Part shown: positions 23,995 to 34,481 of the stretch, piece after piece
Position numbering within the stretch: position 1 is the stretch's first letter
Layout of the letters: every line of letters begins with the position of its first letter
Assembly (NCBI GenBank): GCA_001898835.1
Contig: MKVM01000001.1
Location: forward strand, 62,001-126,000
Direction: 5' to 3'
DNA from: Micrococcales bacterium 72-143
Lineage (GTDB): Bacteria > Actinomycetota > Actinomycetes > Actinomycetales > Microbacteriaceae
Length of the DNA stretch: 64,000 bases
The notes under the pieces: model-generated
The model's database searches: none
Seen by the model: only the letters and a program-made list of their open reading frames with translations
What the model was told of the DNA's origin: nothing
Program-made: the position numbers and the translations under genes

Positions 23995-25557
23995 GTGAGC
24001 TCACGGATCCCTCCGATCCTCCGCCCCGAACACCCCACGCCGCGTCCGCTGGCGACGCTCGTGCAGGAGTTCGGCCTCGACCACCGCGGCGAGCTGGACG
24101 GGGTCGAGGTCACGGGCGTGACCCTCTCGACCGGCGACCTGCATCCGGGCGACCTCTTCGTGGGGGTGCCCGGCGCCAAGCAGCACGGCGCCGCCTTCGC
24201 GGAGGCGGCGGCGGAGGGCGGCGCGGTCGCTGTCGTCACCGACGAGGCTGGCGCCGAGCTCGCCGCCGGCAGCGGGCTGCCGATCGTTCTCGTGCCCTCG
24301 CCGCGTGCGGCGCTCGGCGAGATCGCGGCGTGGGTATACCGCACCGACGACGACCCGCCGCTGCTCTTCGCGACGACCGGCACCAACGGCAAAACCTCGA
24401 CGAGCTACCTGCTCGAGGCGGTGCTGCGCCAGCTCGGCCTCGTCACGGGGCTCTCCACGACGGCGGAGCGCCACATCGGCGAGCTCTCCGTCGTGAGCCT
24501 CCTCACGACCCCCGAGGCGAGCGAGATGCACGCCTTGCTCGCCCGGATGCGGGAGGCCGGGGTGCGGGCGGTCGCCGTCGAGGTGAGCGCGCAGGCCCTC
24601 TCGCGGCACCGTGTCGACGGCCTCGTGTTCGACGTCGCCGGCTTCACGAACCTCAGCCACGACCACCTCGACGACTACGCGGACATGGAGGAGTACTTCC
24701 AGGCGAAGCTCCCGCTGTTCACCCCCGAGCACGCGCGTCGCGGCGTCGTCTGTCTCGACACGGCGTACGGACGCCGCGTGGTGGAGGCATCCCGCATCCC
24801 GGTGACGACGATCGCGACGCTCGGCCACGCGAGTCCCGAGGACGTGGAATCCGCCGAGTGGACCGTGGAGGTGCTCGACGAGACCGCCGCCTACACCGAG
24901 TTCCGGGTGACGGGGCCGGACGGGCGCGAGCTCGTCACGCGCGAGCCGCTCATCGGGTGGCACATGGCGGCCAATGCGGCGCTCGCGATCGTGATGCTCG
25001 TGGAGGCGGGCTTCGAGCTCGAGGCGATCGGGGCGGCACTCGAGGCGGACGGCGGCATCCGCGCCTACCTGCCGGGCCGCACCGAGCGGGTCTCCGGCGA
25101 CCGCGGGCCGAGCGTCTACGTCGACTTCGGCCACAGTCCGGACGCCTTCGAGAACACCCTCGCCGCCGTGCGCAAGTTCACGCCGGGGCGCACGATCATG
25201 GTCTTCGGCGCCGACGGGGATCGCGACGCGACCAAGCGGCACGACATGGCGCGCGTCGCGGCGGAGGGGTGCGACATCCTCGTCATCACCGACCATCACC
25301 CGCGCTTCGAGGATCCGGTGTCGATCCGCAGGACACTGCTCGAGGGCGCTGCGCTCGCCGAGCATCAGCCCGAGATCCACGAGGTGAGCCCGCCCGAGCA
25401 GGCCATCCGCGTCGCCGTCGGGCTCGCGCGGGAGGGCGACTCCATACTGTGGGCGGGCCCGGGGCACCAGGACTACCGCGACATCCGCGGGGTGCGCACG
25501 CCGTACTCGGCGCGCGAGGAGGCGCGGGCCGCGCTGCGTGAGGCGGGCTGGGCATGA
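23995..25557 (+). CDS. murE: UDP-MurNAc-L-Ala-D-Glu:third-amino-acid ligase MurE (altered specificity motif)
   Basis: ATP-dependent ligase (520 aa) that adds the third amino acid of the peptidoglycan stem. The P-loop GTNGKTS is at about 129-135, with TTPEA and NLSHDHLDDY downstream. In diaminopimelate-adding enzymes the selectivity motif is DNPR. Here the aligned segment reads TDHHPRFEDP (residues 432-441), so the D and N are both His (434-435) while P and R remain. This argues against meso-diaminopimelate and fits Microbacteriaceae, whose B-type walls carry diaminobutyrate, ornithine, lysine or homoserine at this position. Which one cannot be read from sequence. GTG 23995 follows AGGAGG; the last bases overlap murF (ATGA). 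Confidence 0.94.
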   Translation: MSSRIPPILRPEHPTPRPLATLVQEFGLDHRGELDGVEVTGVTLSTGDLHPGDLFVGVPGAKQHGAAFAEAAAEGGAVAVVTDEAGAELAAGSGLPIVLVPSPRAALGEIAAWVYRTDDDPPLLFATTGTNGKTSTSYLLEAVLRQLGLVTGLSTTAERHIGELSVVSLLTTPEASEMHALLARMREAGVRAVAVEVSAQALSRHRVDGLVFDVAGFTNLSHDHLDDYADMEEYFQAKLPLFTPEHARRGVVCLDTAYGRRVVEASRIPVTTIATLGHASPEDVESAEWTVEVLDETAAYTEFRVTGPDGRELVTREPLIGWHMAANAALAIVMLVEAGFELEAIGAALEADGGIRAYLPGRTERVSGDRGPSVYVDFGHSPDAFENTLAAVRKFTPGRTIMVFGADGDRDATKRHDMARVAAEGCDILVITDHHPRFEDPVSIRRTLLEGAALAEHQPEIHEVSPPEQAIRVAVGLAREGDSILWAGPGHQDYRDIRGVRTPYSAREEARAALREAGWA

Positions 25558-26969
25558 TCCCGCTGCACCTCGAGGAGCTCGCGAAGGTCCTCGACGGCCG
25601 ACTCGTGCTGCCGCCTGGCGCCCGGGCGGATGCCGTGGTATCCGGCTCGGTCGAGACCGACTCCCGCCGCGTCGGCGCGGGATCCATCTTCTTCGCGCTC
25701 CCCGGCGAGCAGAGCGACGGGCACCTCTTCGCCCCGGCCGCCGTCGATGCGGGCGCGGCGCTCGTCGTGTGCCGGGAGGACCTCGGCCTGCCGGTGCCCC
25801 AGCTCGTCGTCGCCGACGGCTATGCGGCCCTCGCGGCCCTCGCCCATGAGGTGCTCGAGCGCGTGCGGGCGGGCGGCCGCCTGCGGGTGGTCGGCGTCAC
25901 CGGCTCGAACGGCAAGACGACCACCAAGAACCTGCTGCGGGCGATCCTCGAGCAGGAGGGGCCGACGGTGGCCGCGGAGGGCTCGTTCAACAACCACGTC
26001 GGTGCGCCCATGACGATGCTGCGGATCGACGAGGCGACGCGCTACCTCGTCCTCGAGATGGGTGCCGGAGGTCCCGGCCAGATCGCGCGGCTCGTCGAGA
26101 TCGCGCATCCCGACATCGCCGTCGTGCTCAAGGTCGGCCTCGCGCACGCCGGCGGGTTCGGCGGGATCGACGCGACCGAGGCCGCCAAGGCGGAGATGGT
26201 CACCGAGCTGACCCCCCGCGACGTCGCGGTGCTCAACGTCGACGACGAGCGCGTGGCCCGGATGGCGCACCGCACCGCTGCGCGCGTCGTCGGCTTCGGC
26301 CTGTCGCGGGGTGCTGAGGTGCGTGCCGAGGAGGTCTCCACGACGATCCGCGGGACCGAGTTCACACTCGTCGCCGACGGTGCGCGCATCCCGGTGCACC
26401 TTCGGATCCTCGGCGAGCACCACGTCATGAACGCTCTGGCCGCTCTCACCGTCGCGCGCGAGCTCGGCGTCGACCTCGGCCGAGCGGTAGCCGCCCTCGG
26501 CACCGTGCCGCGCGCCGAGCGCTGGCGCATGGAGCTGCTGACGCGCGACGACGACGTCGTCATCGTCAACGACGCCTACAACGCCAGCCCGGACTCCACC
26601 GCGGCCGCCCTCAAGACCCTCGCCCAGCTGGGCCGTGACGAGGGCAGGCGCACCGTCGCCGTCCTCGGCGAGATGGCCGAGCTCGGCGAGTACGCCCAGG
26701 AGGAGCACGACCGCATCGGACGCCTCGTCGTGCGACTCGACATCCGTCAGCTCGTGGTCGTCGGGGATGCGGCCCGCCACATCCACGCCGCCGCGGGGCT
26801 CGAGGGCTCGTGGGACGGGGAGTCGATGCTCGTACCCGACCTCGACGCCGCCTACGATGTGCTGCGTGAGCAGTTGCGCCCCGGAGACCTCGTGCTCGTG
26901 AAGTCGTCGAACTCCGCGGGCCTGCGACTGCTGGGCGACCGTCTCGCGGAGGCGGGGGCCGGCGCATGA
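25554..26969 (+). CDS. murF: UDP-MurNAc-tripeptide:D-Ala-D-Ala ligase MurF
   Basis: Adds D-Ala-D-Ala to the UDP-MurNAc tripeptide, completing the pentapeptide precursor in the cytosol. The 471-aa protein has the Mur ligase P-loop GSNGKTTT (117-124), the ligand stretch [27 protein letters not shown] and the C-terminal [15 protein letters not shown] motif typical of MurF. The start ATG overlaps the murE stop, and its own stop overlaps the mraY start (ATGA on both sides), indicating tight translational coupling. No anomaly seen. Confidence 0.96.
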   Translation: MIPLHLEELAKVLDGRLVLPPGARADAVVSGSVETDSRRVGAGSIFFALPGEQSDGHLFAPAAVDAGAALVVCREDLGLPVPQLVVADGYAALAALAHEVLERVRAGGRLRVVGVTGSNGKTTTKNLLRAILEQEGPTVAAEGSFNNHVGAPMTMLRIDEATRYLVLEMGAGGPGQIARLVEIAHPDIAVVLKVGLAHAGGFGGIDATEAAKAEMVTELTPRDVAVLNVDDERVARMAHRTAARVVGFGLSRGAEVRAEEVSTTIRGTEFTLVADGARIPVHLRILGEHHVMNALAALTVARELGVDLGRAVAALGTVPRAERWRMELLTRDDDVVIVNDAYNASPDSTAAALKTLAQLGRDEGRRTVAVLGEMAELGEYAQEEHDRIGRLVVRLDIRQLVVVGDAARHIHAAAGLEGSWDGESMLVPDLDAAYDVLREQLRPGDLVLVKSSNSAGLRLLGDRLAEAGAGA

Positions 26970-28078
26970 TCGTTCTCCTGCTGGCCGGCGGCTTCTCGCT
27001 CGCGTTCACCCTCCTGACCACACCCCTCTGGATCCGGCTGTTCAAGCGGCTCGGCTGGGGGCAGTTCATCCGCGACGACGGGCCGCAGACGCATCACACG
27101 AAGCGCGGCACGCCGACGATGGGCGGGATCGTATTCATCACGGGCACCGTCTTCGGCTACCTGGTCGCGCACCTCATCATGGACGTGCCGTGGACCGGCG
27201 TCGCCGTGCTGGTGCTCGGGATGATGGTCGGCCTCGGCATCGTCGGCTTCGTCGACGACTTCCTGAAGACCCGCAAGCAGCGCAGCCTCGGCCTCGGCGG
27301 ATGGTCGAAGGTCGTGGGGCAGGCGATCGTGGCGACGGTGTTCGCCGTGCTCGCGCTCAACTTCCCCGACGAGAACGGGCTGACCCCCGCGTCCGGGTAC
27401 ATCTCGTTCGTCCGTGATCTGCCGTGGCTCGACCTGTTCACCTTCGGCCCGGTGATCGGCGTCATCCTGTTCCTGCTCTGGGTGAACCTCATCACGATCT
27501 CGGCGTCGAACGGCGTGAACGTCGCGGACGGCCTCGACGGCCTCGCGACGGGCGCCTCGATCTTCGCGGTCTCGGCGTACATCTTCATCGGCTTCTGGCA
27601 GTTCAACCAGTCGTGCTTCAACGAGAACATCGATCTCGACGTCGCGTTCAAGTGCTACGTGGTCCGCGACCCCATCGACCTCGCGGTCGTCGCGGCCGCG
27701 ATCGCGGGGAGCCTCGTCGGTTTCCTCTGGTGGAACACCTCGCCCGCGCAGCTGTTCATGGGCGACACGGGATCGCTCGCCCTCGGCGGCGCCCTCGCGG
27801 CGCTCGCGATCCTCAGCCGCACCGAGTTGCTCCTCGTGATCATCGGCGGCCTGTTCATCATCACGACCGGCTCCGTCATCCTGCAGCGCGCCTACTTCAA
27901 GCTCACCAAGTGGAGATACGGGCAGGGCAGGCGCATCTTCCTCATGAGCCCGCTGCACCATCACTTCGAGCTGAAGGGATGGGCGGAGATCACGGTCGTC
28001 GTGCGCTTCTGGCTCATCGCGGCGCTGTTCGTGGCCGCGGGCGTGGGCACCTTCTACCTCGAATGGGCGATCCGCTGA
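26966..28078 (+). CDS. mraY: Phospho-MurNAc-pentapeptide transferase MraY
   Basis: Integral membrane enzyme (370 aa, about ten helices) that transfers phospho-MurNAc-pentapeptide to undecaprenyl phosphate, forming lipid I. Conserved catalytic regions are visible: [16 protein letters not shown] (aspartate pair near 92), [27 protein letters not shown], and the terminal [11 protein letters not shown] containing the family histidine cluster. Hydrophobic helices are well spaced through the chain. Its end overlaps murD by 16 nt. All features match family length. Confidence 0.97.
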   Translation: MIVLLLAGGFSLAFTLLTTPLWIRLFKRLGWGQFIRDDGPQTHHTKRGTPTMGGIVFITGTVFGYLVAHLIMDVPWTGVAVLVLGMMVGLGIVGFVDDFLKTRKQRSLGLGGWSKVVGQAIVATVFAVLALNFPDENGLTPASGYISFVRDLPWLDLFTFGPVIGVILFLLWVNLITISASNGVNVADGLDGLATGASIFAVSAYIFIGFWQFNQSCFNENIDLDVAFKCYVVRDPIDLAVVAAAIAGSLVGFLWWNTSPAQLFMGDTGSLALGGALAALAILSRTELLLVIIGGLFIITTGSVILQRAYFKLTKWRYGQGRRIFLMSPLHHHFELKGWAEITVVVRFWLIAALFVAAGVGTFYLEWAIR

Positions 28079-29625
28079 GCGCGCCGCTCGCGGAGCTGAC
28101 CAGCTGGCGCGCCGACTGGTCCGGCCTCCGGGTCGCCGTGCTGGGGCTCGGGATGACCGGGTTCTCGGTCGCCGACACCCTCATGGAGCTGGGCGCCGAG
28201 GTGCTCGTCGTCGCGGCGCGTGGGAGCGACCAGCACCGGGAGCTGCTCGACGTGATCGGCGCCCGCTTCCTGCAGCACCCGGACGACGCGGGCGTGCCGG
28301 ATGCGCTGCTCGCCTTCGCCCCGCAGCTCGTCGTGGTCTCGCCCGGCTACCACCCCGACCATCCGCTCCTCACCTGGGCGGCCGAGGCCGGCGTCCCCGT
28401 CTGGGGCGACATCGAGCTCGCCTGGCGGCTGCGGGACAAGGTGCCGCGACCCGACGGCCAGGCGGTCGAGTGGATCCTCGTGACGGGCACCAACGGGAAG
28501 ACCACGACGACGCAGCTCACCGCGCACATGCTGGTCGCGGGCGGGCTGCGCGCGGCCCCGGCGGGGAACATCGGCATCCCCGTGCTCGACGCGATCCGCG
28601 ACCCGGCGGGCTTCGACGTGCTCGTCGTCGAGCTCTCGAGCTACCAGCTGCACTGGAGCCACCGAAACGACGGCGGCGCGCTCGCGCCGCTCGCGAGCGT
28701 CTGCCTCAACATCGCCGACGACCACCTCGACTGGCACGGCTCGCGGGAGGCCTACACGGCCGCGAAGGGGCGCGTCTACGAGAACACCCGCGTCGCGTGC
28801 GTCTACAACCGCGCGGACGAGGCGACCATGCACCTCGTCGAGGACGCCGAGGTGCAGGAGGGCTGCCGCGCGATCGGGTTCGGGCTCGGCGTGCCCGGGC
28901 CGAGCGATCTCGGGGTCATCGAGGGGATCCTCGTCGACCGCGCCTTCCTCGAGGAGCGCCGCAGTCAGGCGCTCGAGCTCACGACGCTCGCGGAGCTGCG
29001 GGAGGCGGGGCTCGGCGCCCCTCACTCGGTGCAGAACGTGCTGGCCGCCGCGGCCCTCGCGCGCGCGGCGGGCGTCGAGCCCGACCGCATCCGCTCGGCC
29101 GTCGCGAGCTTCCGGATGGACGCGCACCGCACCGAGGTCGTCGCGAGCGCCGACGGCGTGGTCTGGATCGACGACTCGAAGGCCACCAACGCCCACGCCG
29201 CCGACGCGTCGCTCCGCGCCGCCGAGAGCGTCGTGTGGATCGCGGGCGGGCTGCTGAAGGGCGTCGATCCCGCGCCCCTCGTCGAGCGCCACGCGGGGCG
29301 GCTTCGGGCGGCTGTCCTCATCGGCGTCGACCGCGACGCGCTGCGGTCCGCGTTCGGACGACACGCGCCCGACGTCCGGGTGCTCGAGGTGGACCAACCG
29401 GAGACTGGGGACGTGATGTCCGCGGCTGTGCGCGCGGCCGCATCCGTCGCCCGGCCGGGGGACGTGGTGCTGCTCGCGCCGGCGGCGGCGTCGATGGACC
29501 AGTTCACGGACTATGCGGATCGCGGCACGCGGTTCGCCGAGGCGGTGCGGAGGCACCTGGGAGGGGCGACGCATGACGACGACCAGACCCCCGGCCCGCC
29601 CGCGTCCGGGAGCGACCCCGCCTGA
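28063..29625 (+). CDS. murD: UDP-MurNAc-L-alanine:D-glutamate ligase MurD
   Basis: Adds D-glutamate to UDP-MurNAc-L-Ala. The 520-aa protein has an N-terminal nucleotide-sugar fold ([18 protein letters not shown]), the P-loop GTNGKTTTT at about 142-150, [22 protein letters not shown] and the C-terminal [14 protein letters not shown] 28063 gives a 16-nt overlap with mraY; the long ORF-track start at 27424 is a shadow of mraY. The 3' end overlaps ftsW by 53 nt, so the last 18 residues (Asp-, Pro- and Gly-rich) are encoded inside ftsW and are probably a non-essential tail. Confidence 0.95.
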   Translation: MGDPLSAPLAELTSWRADWSGLRVAVLGLGMTGFSVADTLMELGAEVLVVAARGSDQHRELLDVIGARFLQHPDDAGVPDALLAFAPQLVVVSPGYHPDHPLLTWAAEAGVPVWGDIELAWRLRDKVPRPDGQAVEWILVTGTNGKTTTTQLTAHMLVAGGLRAAPAGNIGIPVLDAIRDPAGFDVLVVELSSYQLHWSHRNDGGALAPLASVCLNIADDHLDWHGSREAYTAAKGRVYENTRVACVYNRADEATMHLVEDAEVQEGCRAIGFGLGVPGPSDLGVIEGILVDRAFLEERRSQALELTTLAELREAGLGAPHSVQNVLAAAALARAAGVEPDRIRSAVASFRMDAHRTEVVASADGVVWIDDSKATNAHAADASLRAAESVVWIAGGLLKGVDPAPLVERHAGRLRAAVLIGVDRDALRSAFGRHAPDVRVLEVDQPETGDVMSAAVRAAASVARPGDVVLLAPAAASMDQFTDYADRGTRFAEAVRRHLGGATHDDDQTPGPPASGSDPA

Positions 29626-30826
29626 GCCCGAGCCGGAGCGCCGCGGCCGCTCCGCCGTCGTGGGCGTGCGCAGGATCTTCGCCGCCGAGACGCCCGAGTA
29701 CTTCGTCCTGCTCGGCACCACCGTCTTCCTCGTGGTGTTCGGCCTCGTGATGGTGCTGTCGTCGTCGTCGATCGAGTCGTGGGTGTCCGACAACGACTTC
29801 TTCGCGCGCACCAGCCGGCAGGCGATCCTCGCCGCGATCGGCGTTCCGCTCATGCTCATCGCCTCCCGTGCGCCGACGGTGTTCTGGAAGCGGTGGGCGT
29901 GGCACGCAGTCCTCGGCGCCCTCGTGCTGCAGGCCTTCGTCGTGGCGATCGGCGGCGGGGGCTACAACAACAACTGGCTCACCGTGGCGGGCTTCTCCTT
30001 CCAGCCCTCGGAGTTCATCAAGCTCGCCTTCGTGATGTGGCTGCCGCTCATCGTGACCCGCAAGGCACCCGTCATCAACGACTGGAAGAACAACGAGTGG
30101 AAGCAATACGTGCTGCCGCTCGCACCCGTCGCGGGCGGCGCGCTCCTGCTCGTCATGCTCGGCAACGACCTCGGCACGACGATCATCTTGACCGCGATGG
30201 TGCTCGGCGCGATGTTCTTCGGCGGCATCCGGCTGCGCATCATGACCGCCATCACGGCCGTGCTGGCGCTCGGCGCATTCGTGGCGATCCGCATCAGCTC
30301 GTCCCGCAGCGACCGCATCGACGCGTGGCTCACGGGGTGCCTGGAGGGCGACCCGGTTCTCCTCGGCAGGTACTGCTATCAGCCGCTGCACGGCTGGCAG
30401 GCGCTCGCCAACGGCGGCGTGTTCGGCCTCGGCCTCGGCAACTCGGAGTCGAAGTGGAACTGGTTGCCGGAGGCGGAGACCGACTTCATCTTCGCGGTCG
30501 TCGGCGAGGAGCTCGGTCTCGTCGGCGCGCTCCTGGTGGTCGCCCTGTTCGTGGTGCTCGCGATCTGCTTCGTGCGCATCGTCCGGCGCCAGGTCGACCC
30601 GTTCGCGCGGCTCGCCACGAGCGTCGCGATGGTGTGGATCATCGGCCAGGCGCTCGTCAACATCGCGGTCGTCCTGGGCCTGCTGCCGGTGCTGGGCGTG
30701 CCGCTGCCGTTCATCTCGGCCGGCGGCTCCTCGCTCGTGACGAGCCTCGTCGCGGTGGGCATAGTGCTGTCCTTCGCGCGCCGCGATCCGCGACGGGACG
30801 CCGTATCCGAGGGGTCGCTGCGTTGA
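29573..30826 (+). CDS. ftsW: Septal peptidoglycan polymerase FtsW
   Basis: SEDS-family glycosyltransferase of 417 aa with about ten membrane helices. It polymerises lipid II at the septum with FtsI. The N-terminus is Pro/Arg-rich and cytoplasmic. Family motifs include SSSSIESW near helix 1, NNNWLTVAGFSFQPSEFIKLA, the catalytic-loop region EAETDFIFAVVGEELG and PLPFISAGGSSL. I set the start at ATG 29573, which has GGGAGGGGCGACGC upstream and lies within murD; the track start at 29513 has no ribosome site. Its TGA overlaps the TTG start of murG. Confidence 0.95.
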   Translation: MTTTRPPARPRPGATPPEPEPERRGRSAVVGVRRIFAAETPEYFVLLGTTVFLVVFGLVMVLSSSSIESWVSDNDFFARTSRQAILAAIGVPLMLIASRAPTVFWKRWAWHAVLGALVLQAFVVAIGGGGYNNNWLTVAGFSFQPSEFIKLAFVMWLPLIVTRKAPVINDWKNNEWKQYVLPLAPVAGGALLLVMLGNDLGTTIILTAMVLGAMFFGGIRLRIMTAITAVLALGAFVAIRISSSRSDRIDAWLTGCLEGDPVLLGRYCYQPLHGWQALANGGVFGLGLGNSESKWNWLPEAETDFIFAVVGEELGLVGALLVVALFVVLAICFVRIVRRQVDPFARLATSVAMVWIIGQALVNIAVVLGLLPVLGVPLPFISAGGSSLVTSLVAVGIVLSFARRDPRRDAVSEGSLR

Positions 30827-31935
30827 CCGTCTATCTGATGGCGGGCGGCGGGACCGCCGGTCACGTGAACCCGCTGCTCGCGACGGCCGACCGCATCCGC
30901 GAGCGCGAGCCGGACGCCGAGGTGCTCGTGCTGGGCACGGCCGAGGGTCTCGAGGCGCGTCTCGTGCCGTTGCGTGGCTACGAGCTCGTCACGGTGCCGC
31001 GGCTGCCGTTCCCGCGCCGCCCCGACGCGGATGCGCTGCGTTTCCCGTCCCGCTGGCGTGCGTCGGTCGACACCGTGCGCGACATCATCCGCGAGCGGGG
31101 CGTGGACGCCGTGGTGGGCTTCGGAGGCTACGTCGCCGCGCCCGCCTACGCGGCGGCGCATCGGGAGGGGCTGCCGCTCGTGATCCACGAGGCGAACGCA
31201 CGCCCGGGCATCGCCAACCGCTACGGGGCGCTCCGGACGCGGTACGTCGCGACGGTGTTCCCGGGCACCCGCATCCGGCACGGCCGGGTGGTCGGGCTGC
31301 CGCTGCGTCGCGAGATCGAGACGCTCGACCGCTTCGTCGCCCGCCCGGAGGCCCTGACGGAGTTCGGGCTCGCGGAGGGGCGTCCCACACTGCTCGTGAC
31401 GGGGGGCTCCCTCGGCGCGCGCCGCCTCAACGAGGGCATCTCGGGTGCCGTCGACGCCGTGCTCGCGGCGGGCTGGCAGGTGCTGCACATCACGGGCGAT
31501 CGCTCGCCCGTGGAGGATCCGGGGCTTCCGGGCTACGGCATCCTCGCCTACTGCGATCGCATGGATCTCGCCCTCGCGGCCGCGGACCTCGCCGTGTCGC
31601 GCGCCGGCTCGGCGACCGTGAGCGAGCTCGCGGCCCTCGGCATCCCGGCGGTGTTCGTGCCCTACGCCGTGGGCAACGGCGAGCAGGCGCTCAACGCCCG
31701 CGAGTCGGTCGACGCGGGCGGCGCGCTGCTCGTGCCCGATTCGGAGTTCGACGCCGACTGGGTGCGGGGCCCGTTCCTGCGCCTACTGGAGGATCCTGCG
31801 CTCGTCGCCGACATGGCTGCGCGGATGGCCGCGACCGGTCGCCGCGACGGCGCCGACCGCCTGGTCGACCTCGTGCAGGAGGCGTTGCGCGCGGCACCGG
31901 CGTCGCCGTCGGCGACCGCCGGGGCGGACGGGTAG
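30823..31935 (+). CDS. murG: Lipid II-forming GlcNAc transferase MurG
   Basis: Membrane-associated GT-B glycosyltransferase (370 aa) that adds GlcNAc to lipid I. The first glycine-rich loop is [15 protein letters not shown], followed by [40 protein letters not shown], and the C-terminal UDP-GlcNAc site [23 protein letters not shown]. The frame begins with TTG at 30823 overlapping the ftsW stop (TTGA); the TTG reads as TVYLMAGGG, as expected for the family, so I prefer it to the ATG at 30838, which would cut the first strand. TTG starts are rare but used in high-GC actinobacteria. Confidence 0.94.
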   Translation: MTVYLMAGGGTAGHVNPLLATADRIREREPDAEVLVLGTAEGLEARLVPLRGYELVTVPRLPFPRRPDADALRFPSRWRASVDTVRDIIRERGVDAVVGFGGYVAAPAYAAAHREGLPLVIHEANARPGIANRYGALRTRYVATVFPGTRIRHGRVVGLPLRREIETLDRFVARPEALTEFGLAEGRPTLLVTGGSLGARRLNEGISGAVDAVLAAGWQVLHITGDRSPVEDPGLPGYGILAYCDRMDLALAAADLAVSRAGSATVSELAALGIPAVFVPYAVGNGEQALNARESVDAGGALLVPDSEFDADWVRGPFLRLLEDPALVADMAARMAATGRRDGADRLVDLVQEALRAAPASPSATAGADG

Positions 31936-31938
31936 CGT
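31933..31938 (+). promoter_or_regulatory. Candidate internal -10 box before murC
   Basis: TAGCGT overlaps the end of murG and ends 7 nt before the murC ATG. It could be a leaderless internal promoter in the dcw cluster. Motif match only. Confidence 0.3.
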
Positions 31939-31945
31939 TGACAGG

Positions 31946-33343
31946 ATGATCAAGCCCGACCTCGACCAGGAGCTGCCCGAGGAGCTCGGCGCGGTGCATT
32001 TCGTCGGCATCGGGGGATCCGGGATGAGCGGCATCGCTCGGCTGCTGCTCGAGGCCGGCCACCGCGTGACCGGGTCGGATGTGCGCGAGTCGGATGCCGT
32101 CGCCGAGCTGCGCGCCGCGGGCGCCCGCATCGCGATCGGGCACGACGCCGCGAACGTCGGCGACGCCGACACCCTCGTCGTGACGGGTGCCCTGTGGGAG
32201 GACAACCCCGAGTACCGCCGCGCGCTGGCCGAGGGCATCCCGGTGCTGCACCGTTCCCTCGCGCTCAACTGGCTCATCCGCGGCCATCGCGTCGTGTCGG
32301 TCGCGGGCGCGCACGGCAAGAGCACCTCGACCGGCATGATCGCGACCGCCCTCCGCGAGCTCGGCGTCGACCCCGGCTTCGTCAACGGCGGCGTCATCGC
32401 GGGCTACGGGCGCAGTTCGTCCTTCGGCACCGACGACCTCTTCGTCGTGGAGGCGGACGAGTCGGACGGCTCGTTCCTGCTCTACGACACCGCGGTCGCG
32501 CTCATCACCAACGTCGACGCCGATCACCTCGACCACTACGGCACCCAGGAGGCCTTCGAGGACGCCTTCGTGACGTTCGCCGAGGGGGCGAGCGAGTTCG
32601 TCGTCGCCTCGAGCGACGACCCGGGCGCCCTCGCCGTGACGCGGCGGCTGACCGGCACCCGCGTTGTGAGCTTCGGTCTCGCGGAGGATGCCGAGGTCCG
32701 GGTTCGGGACGTCGTCGCCGACGGCCCGGTCGCGTTCACGATCGTCCACGAGGGGCGCGAGCTGCCCGTGCGGATGGCGATTCCTGGCGCGCACAACGCC
32801 CTCAACGCGGCCGGTGCGTTCGCCGTGCTCGCGACGCTCGGATTCGACCCGGAGGGCATCGTGCGGGGGCTCGAGGCCTTCGCGGGCACCGGGCGGCGGT
32901 TCGAGCTGCACGGCGAGGTGCGCGGCGTGCGCGTGTACGACGACTACGCGCACCATCCGACCGAGGTCGCCGCGGCGCTCGCGACGGCGCGCTCGGTGGT
33001 CGGCGAGGGACGGGTGATCGCCATCCACCAGCCGCACCTCTACAGTCGCACCCGCATGATGGCGGGCGAGTTCGCCGAGGTCTACGAGCGCCTCGCCGAC
33101 CACACGGTCGTGCTCGACGTCTACGGCGCCCGGGAGGACCCGGAGCCCGGCGTCACGGGTGCGCTGGTCGCCGAGCGCTTCGCGGACCCCGCGCACGTCG
33201 ACTTCCTGCCCGACTGGCAGGCGGCGGCGGATCGCGTGGCCGAGATCGCGCGCGAGGGCGACCTCGTCATGACCCTCAGCTGCGGCGACGTCTACCGCAT
33301 CATCCCTCAGGTGGTCGCGGCGCTCGGCGCGGAGCAGGCGTGA
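31946..33343 (+). CDS. murC: UDP-MurNAc:L-alanine ligase MurC
   Basis: First amino-acid ligase of stem-peptide synthesis (465 aa); it attaches L-Ala to UDP-MurNAc. The N-terminal loop [16 protein letters not shown] binds the nucleotide, the P-loop GAHGKSTST is at 121-129, and [25 protein letters not shown] and [12 protein letters not shown] follow in family order. The initiating ATG is 10 nt after murG and preceded by a TAGCGT box rather than a clear ribosome site. FtsQ follows after 13 nt. No anomaly seen. Confidence 0.96.
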   Translation: MIKPDLDQELPEELGAVHFVGIGGSGMSGIARLLLEAGHRVTGSDVRESDAVAELRAAGARIAIGHDAANVGDADTLVVTGALWEDNPEYRRALAEGIPVLHRSLALNWLIRGHRVVSVAGAHGKSTSTGMIATALRELGVDPGFVNGGVIAGYGRSSSFGTDDLFVVEADESDGSFLLYDTAVALITNVDADHLDHYGTQEAFEDAFVTFAEGASEFVVASSDDPGALAVTRRLTGTRVVSFGLAEDAEVRVRDVVADGPVAFTIVHEGRELPVRMAIPGAHNALNAAGAFAVLATLGFDPEGIVRGLEAFAGTGRRFELHGEVRGVRVYDDYAHHPTEVAAALATARSVVGEGRVIAIHQPHLYSRTRMMAGEFAEVYERLADHTVVLDVYGAREDPEPGVTGALVAERFADPAHVDFLPDWQAAADRVAEIAREGDLVMTLSCGDVYRIIPQVVAALGAEQA

Positions 33344-33356
33344 TCGGGCGGCGCCG

Positions 33357-34343
33357 ATGAGGCGGCCCGAGGGCTTCGACGCGTCGCCCGCTCAGGCCCC
33401 GGAGCCCAAGCCGGCGCGGACCCCCCGGGAGCGGAAGCCGGCGAAGACGCCGAAGGCGGCCCGCGCCGCGGCGGCTCCGCAGGAGCAGCGTCCGGCGCAT
33501 CCGGCGCCGCGGAAGGCGGCGCCGCCGCGCGAGCGCGCCGCTCGCCGCCCCCCGCGTCCCTCGGCGAGCAGGGTGGCCGAGGCGGAGCTGCGGGCTGCCG
33601 AGCGCGCCCGCAAGCGCGCCGAGAAGCGCGAGCTCCGCCGCTTCACCCGTCGCACGCGCCGCCGCCGGATCGCGTGGCTCACGGCGGGTGGTCTCGTCGT
33701 GGCGCTCGTCGGGCTGAGTCTGGGCGCGGTGTACTCGCCGCTGCTGGCGTTGCGCGAGATCCGCGTCGAGGGGACGACGAGCCTCGACCCGGCGCAGCTC
33801 GTGGACGCCGTCGACGGCCAGCTGGGCACCCCGCTCGCACTGCTCGACGAGGGGGAGCTGCGGGATCAGCTCGCGCAGTTCACCCTCATCCGCAGCTACT
33901 CGACCGAGATCCTGCCGCCCGGCACGCTCATCCTCCACATCGTGGAGCGGACGCCGGTCGGCGTGATGGTCGACGGCGGCGCCTTCGACGTGGTGGACGC
34001 CGCGGGGGTCGTGCTCGCGACGAGTCCCGAGCGTCCCGCGGGTCTTCCGCTCATCGAGCTCGGGCGCGGCGACGTCGACGGCGTCGCGTTCCGCTCGGTC
34101 GCCGAGGTGCTGCTCGCCTTGCCCGCCTCGGTGCGCGATCAGCTCGACAGCATCTCCGCGACGACGCGCGACGACGTGACCTTGACGCTCGCCGGCTCGA
34201 CGCAGCGGGTGGTGTGGGGGAGCGCGACGGACTCGGATCACAAGGCTCGCGTGCTCGCGGCGCTCGTCGCCATCCACGCCGGTTCGGGCCCGGGCGTCTA
34301 CGACGTGTCCGCCCCGGGCACCGCGGTCTTCCACGCGGGCTGA
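33357..34343 (+). CDS. ftsQ: FtsQ/DivIB-type divisome protein
   Basis: A 328-aa bitopic protein. The N-terminal ~100 residues are cytoplasmic and very rich in Pro, Ala, Arg and Lys. A membrane helix follows at about 104-125. The extracellular part begins with a POTRA domain (LREIRVEGTTSLDPAQLVDAV..GTPLALLDEGEL) and continues into the FtsQ beta domain (IVERTPVGVMVDGGAFDVVDAAGVV). The cytoplasmic extension is longer than in E. coli but usual for actinobacteria. It links FtsL-type proteins to the septal synthase. A 138-nt leader with two palindromes separates it from ftsZ. Confidence 0.92.
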   Translation: MRRPEGFDASPAQAPEPKPARTPRERKPAKTPKAARAAAAPQEQRPAHPAPRKAAPPRERAARRPPRPSASRVAEAELRAAERARKRAEKRELRRFTRRTRRRRIAWLTAGGLVVALVGLSLGAVYSPLLALREIRVEGTTSLDPAQLVDAVDGQLGTPLALLDEGELRDQLAQFTLIRSYSTEILPPGTLILHIVERTPVGVMVDGGAFDVVDAAGVVLATSPERPAGLPLIELGRGDVDGVAFRSVAEVLLALPASVRDQLDSISATTRDDVTLTLAGSTQRVVWGSATDSDHKARVLAALVAIHAGSGPGVYDVSAPGTAVFHAG

Positions 34344-34358
34344 GCCGGCCTCCGTTTC

Positions 34359-34377
34359 GCGACACGCGGGGTGTCGC
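34359..34377 (+). promoter_or_regulatory. GACAC palindrome upstream of ftsZ
   Basis: GCGACAC and GTGTCGC form a perfect 7-bp inverted repeat around GCGGG, directly after the ftsQ stop. Each arm holds a GACAC pentamer, the core bound by the sporulation/division regulator WhiA in Streptomyces. It may be a regulator site or a 3' hairpin of ftsQ; the choice is inference. Confidence 0.45.
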
Positions 34378-34439
34378 ACGGAGCGCACCGCCTGCCGCGC
34401 TTACCGTGAGGGCACACAACAGTACTGAGAAAGACTCCA

Positions 34440-34456
34440 AACCTCAAGTAGAGGTT
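34440..34456 (+). promoter_or_regulatory. ftsZ leader hairpin
   Basis: AACCTC/GAGGTT with loop AAGTA forms a 6-bp stem about 25 nt before the ftsZ GTG. It lies in an AT-richer patch and ends just before the AGGAGG ribosome site (34470-34474), so it could influence translation. Seen directly; function is inferred. Confidence 0.45.
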
Positions 34457-34481
34457 GAAGGTTTTCTCCAGGAGGCCGGAC

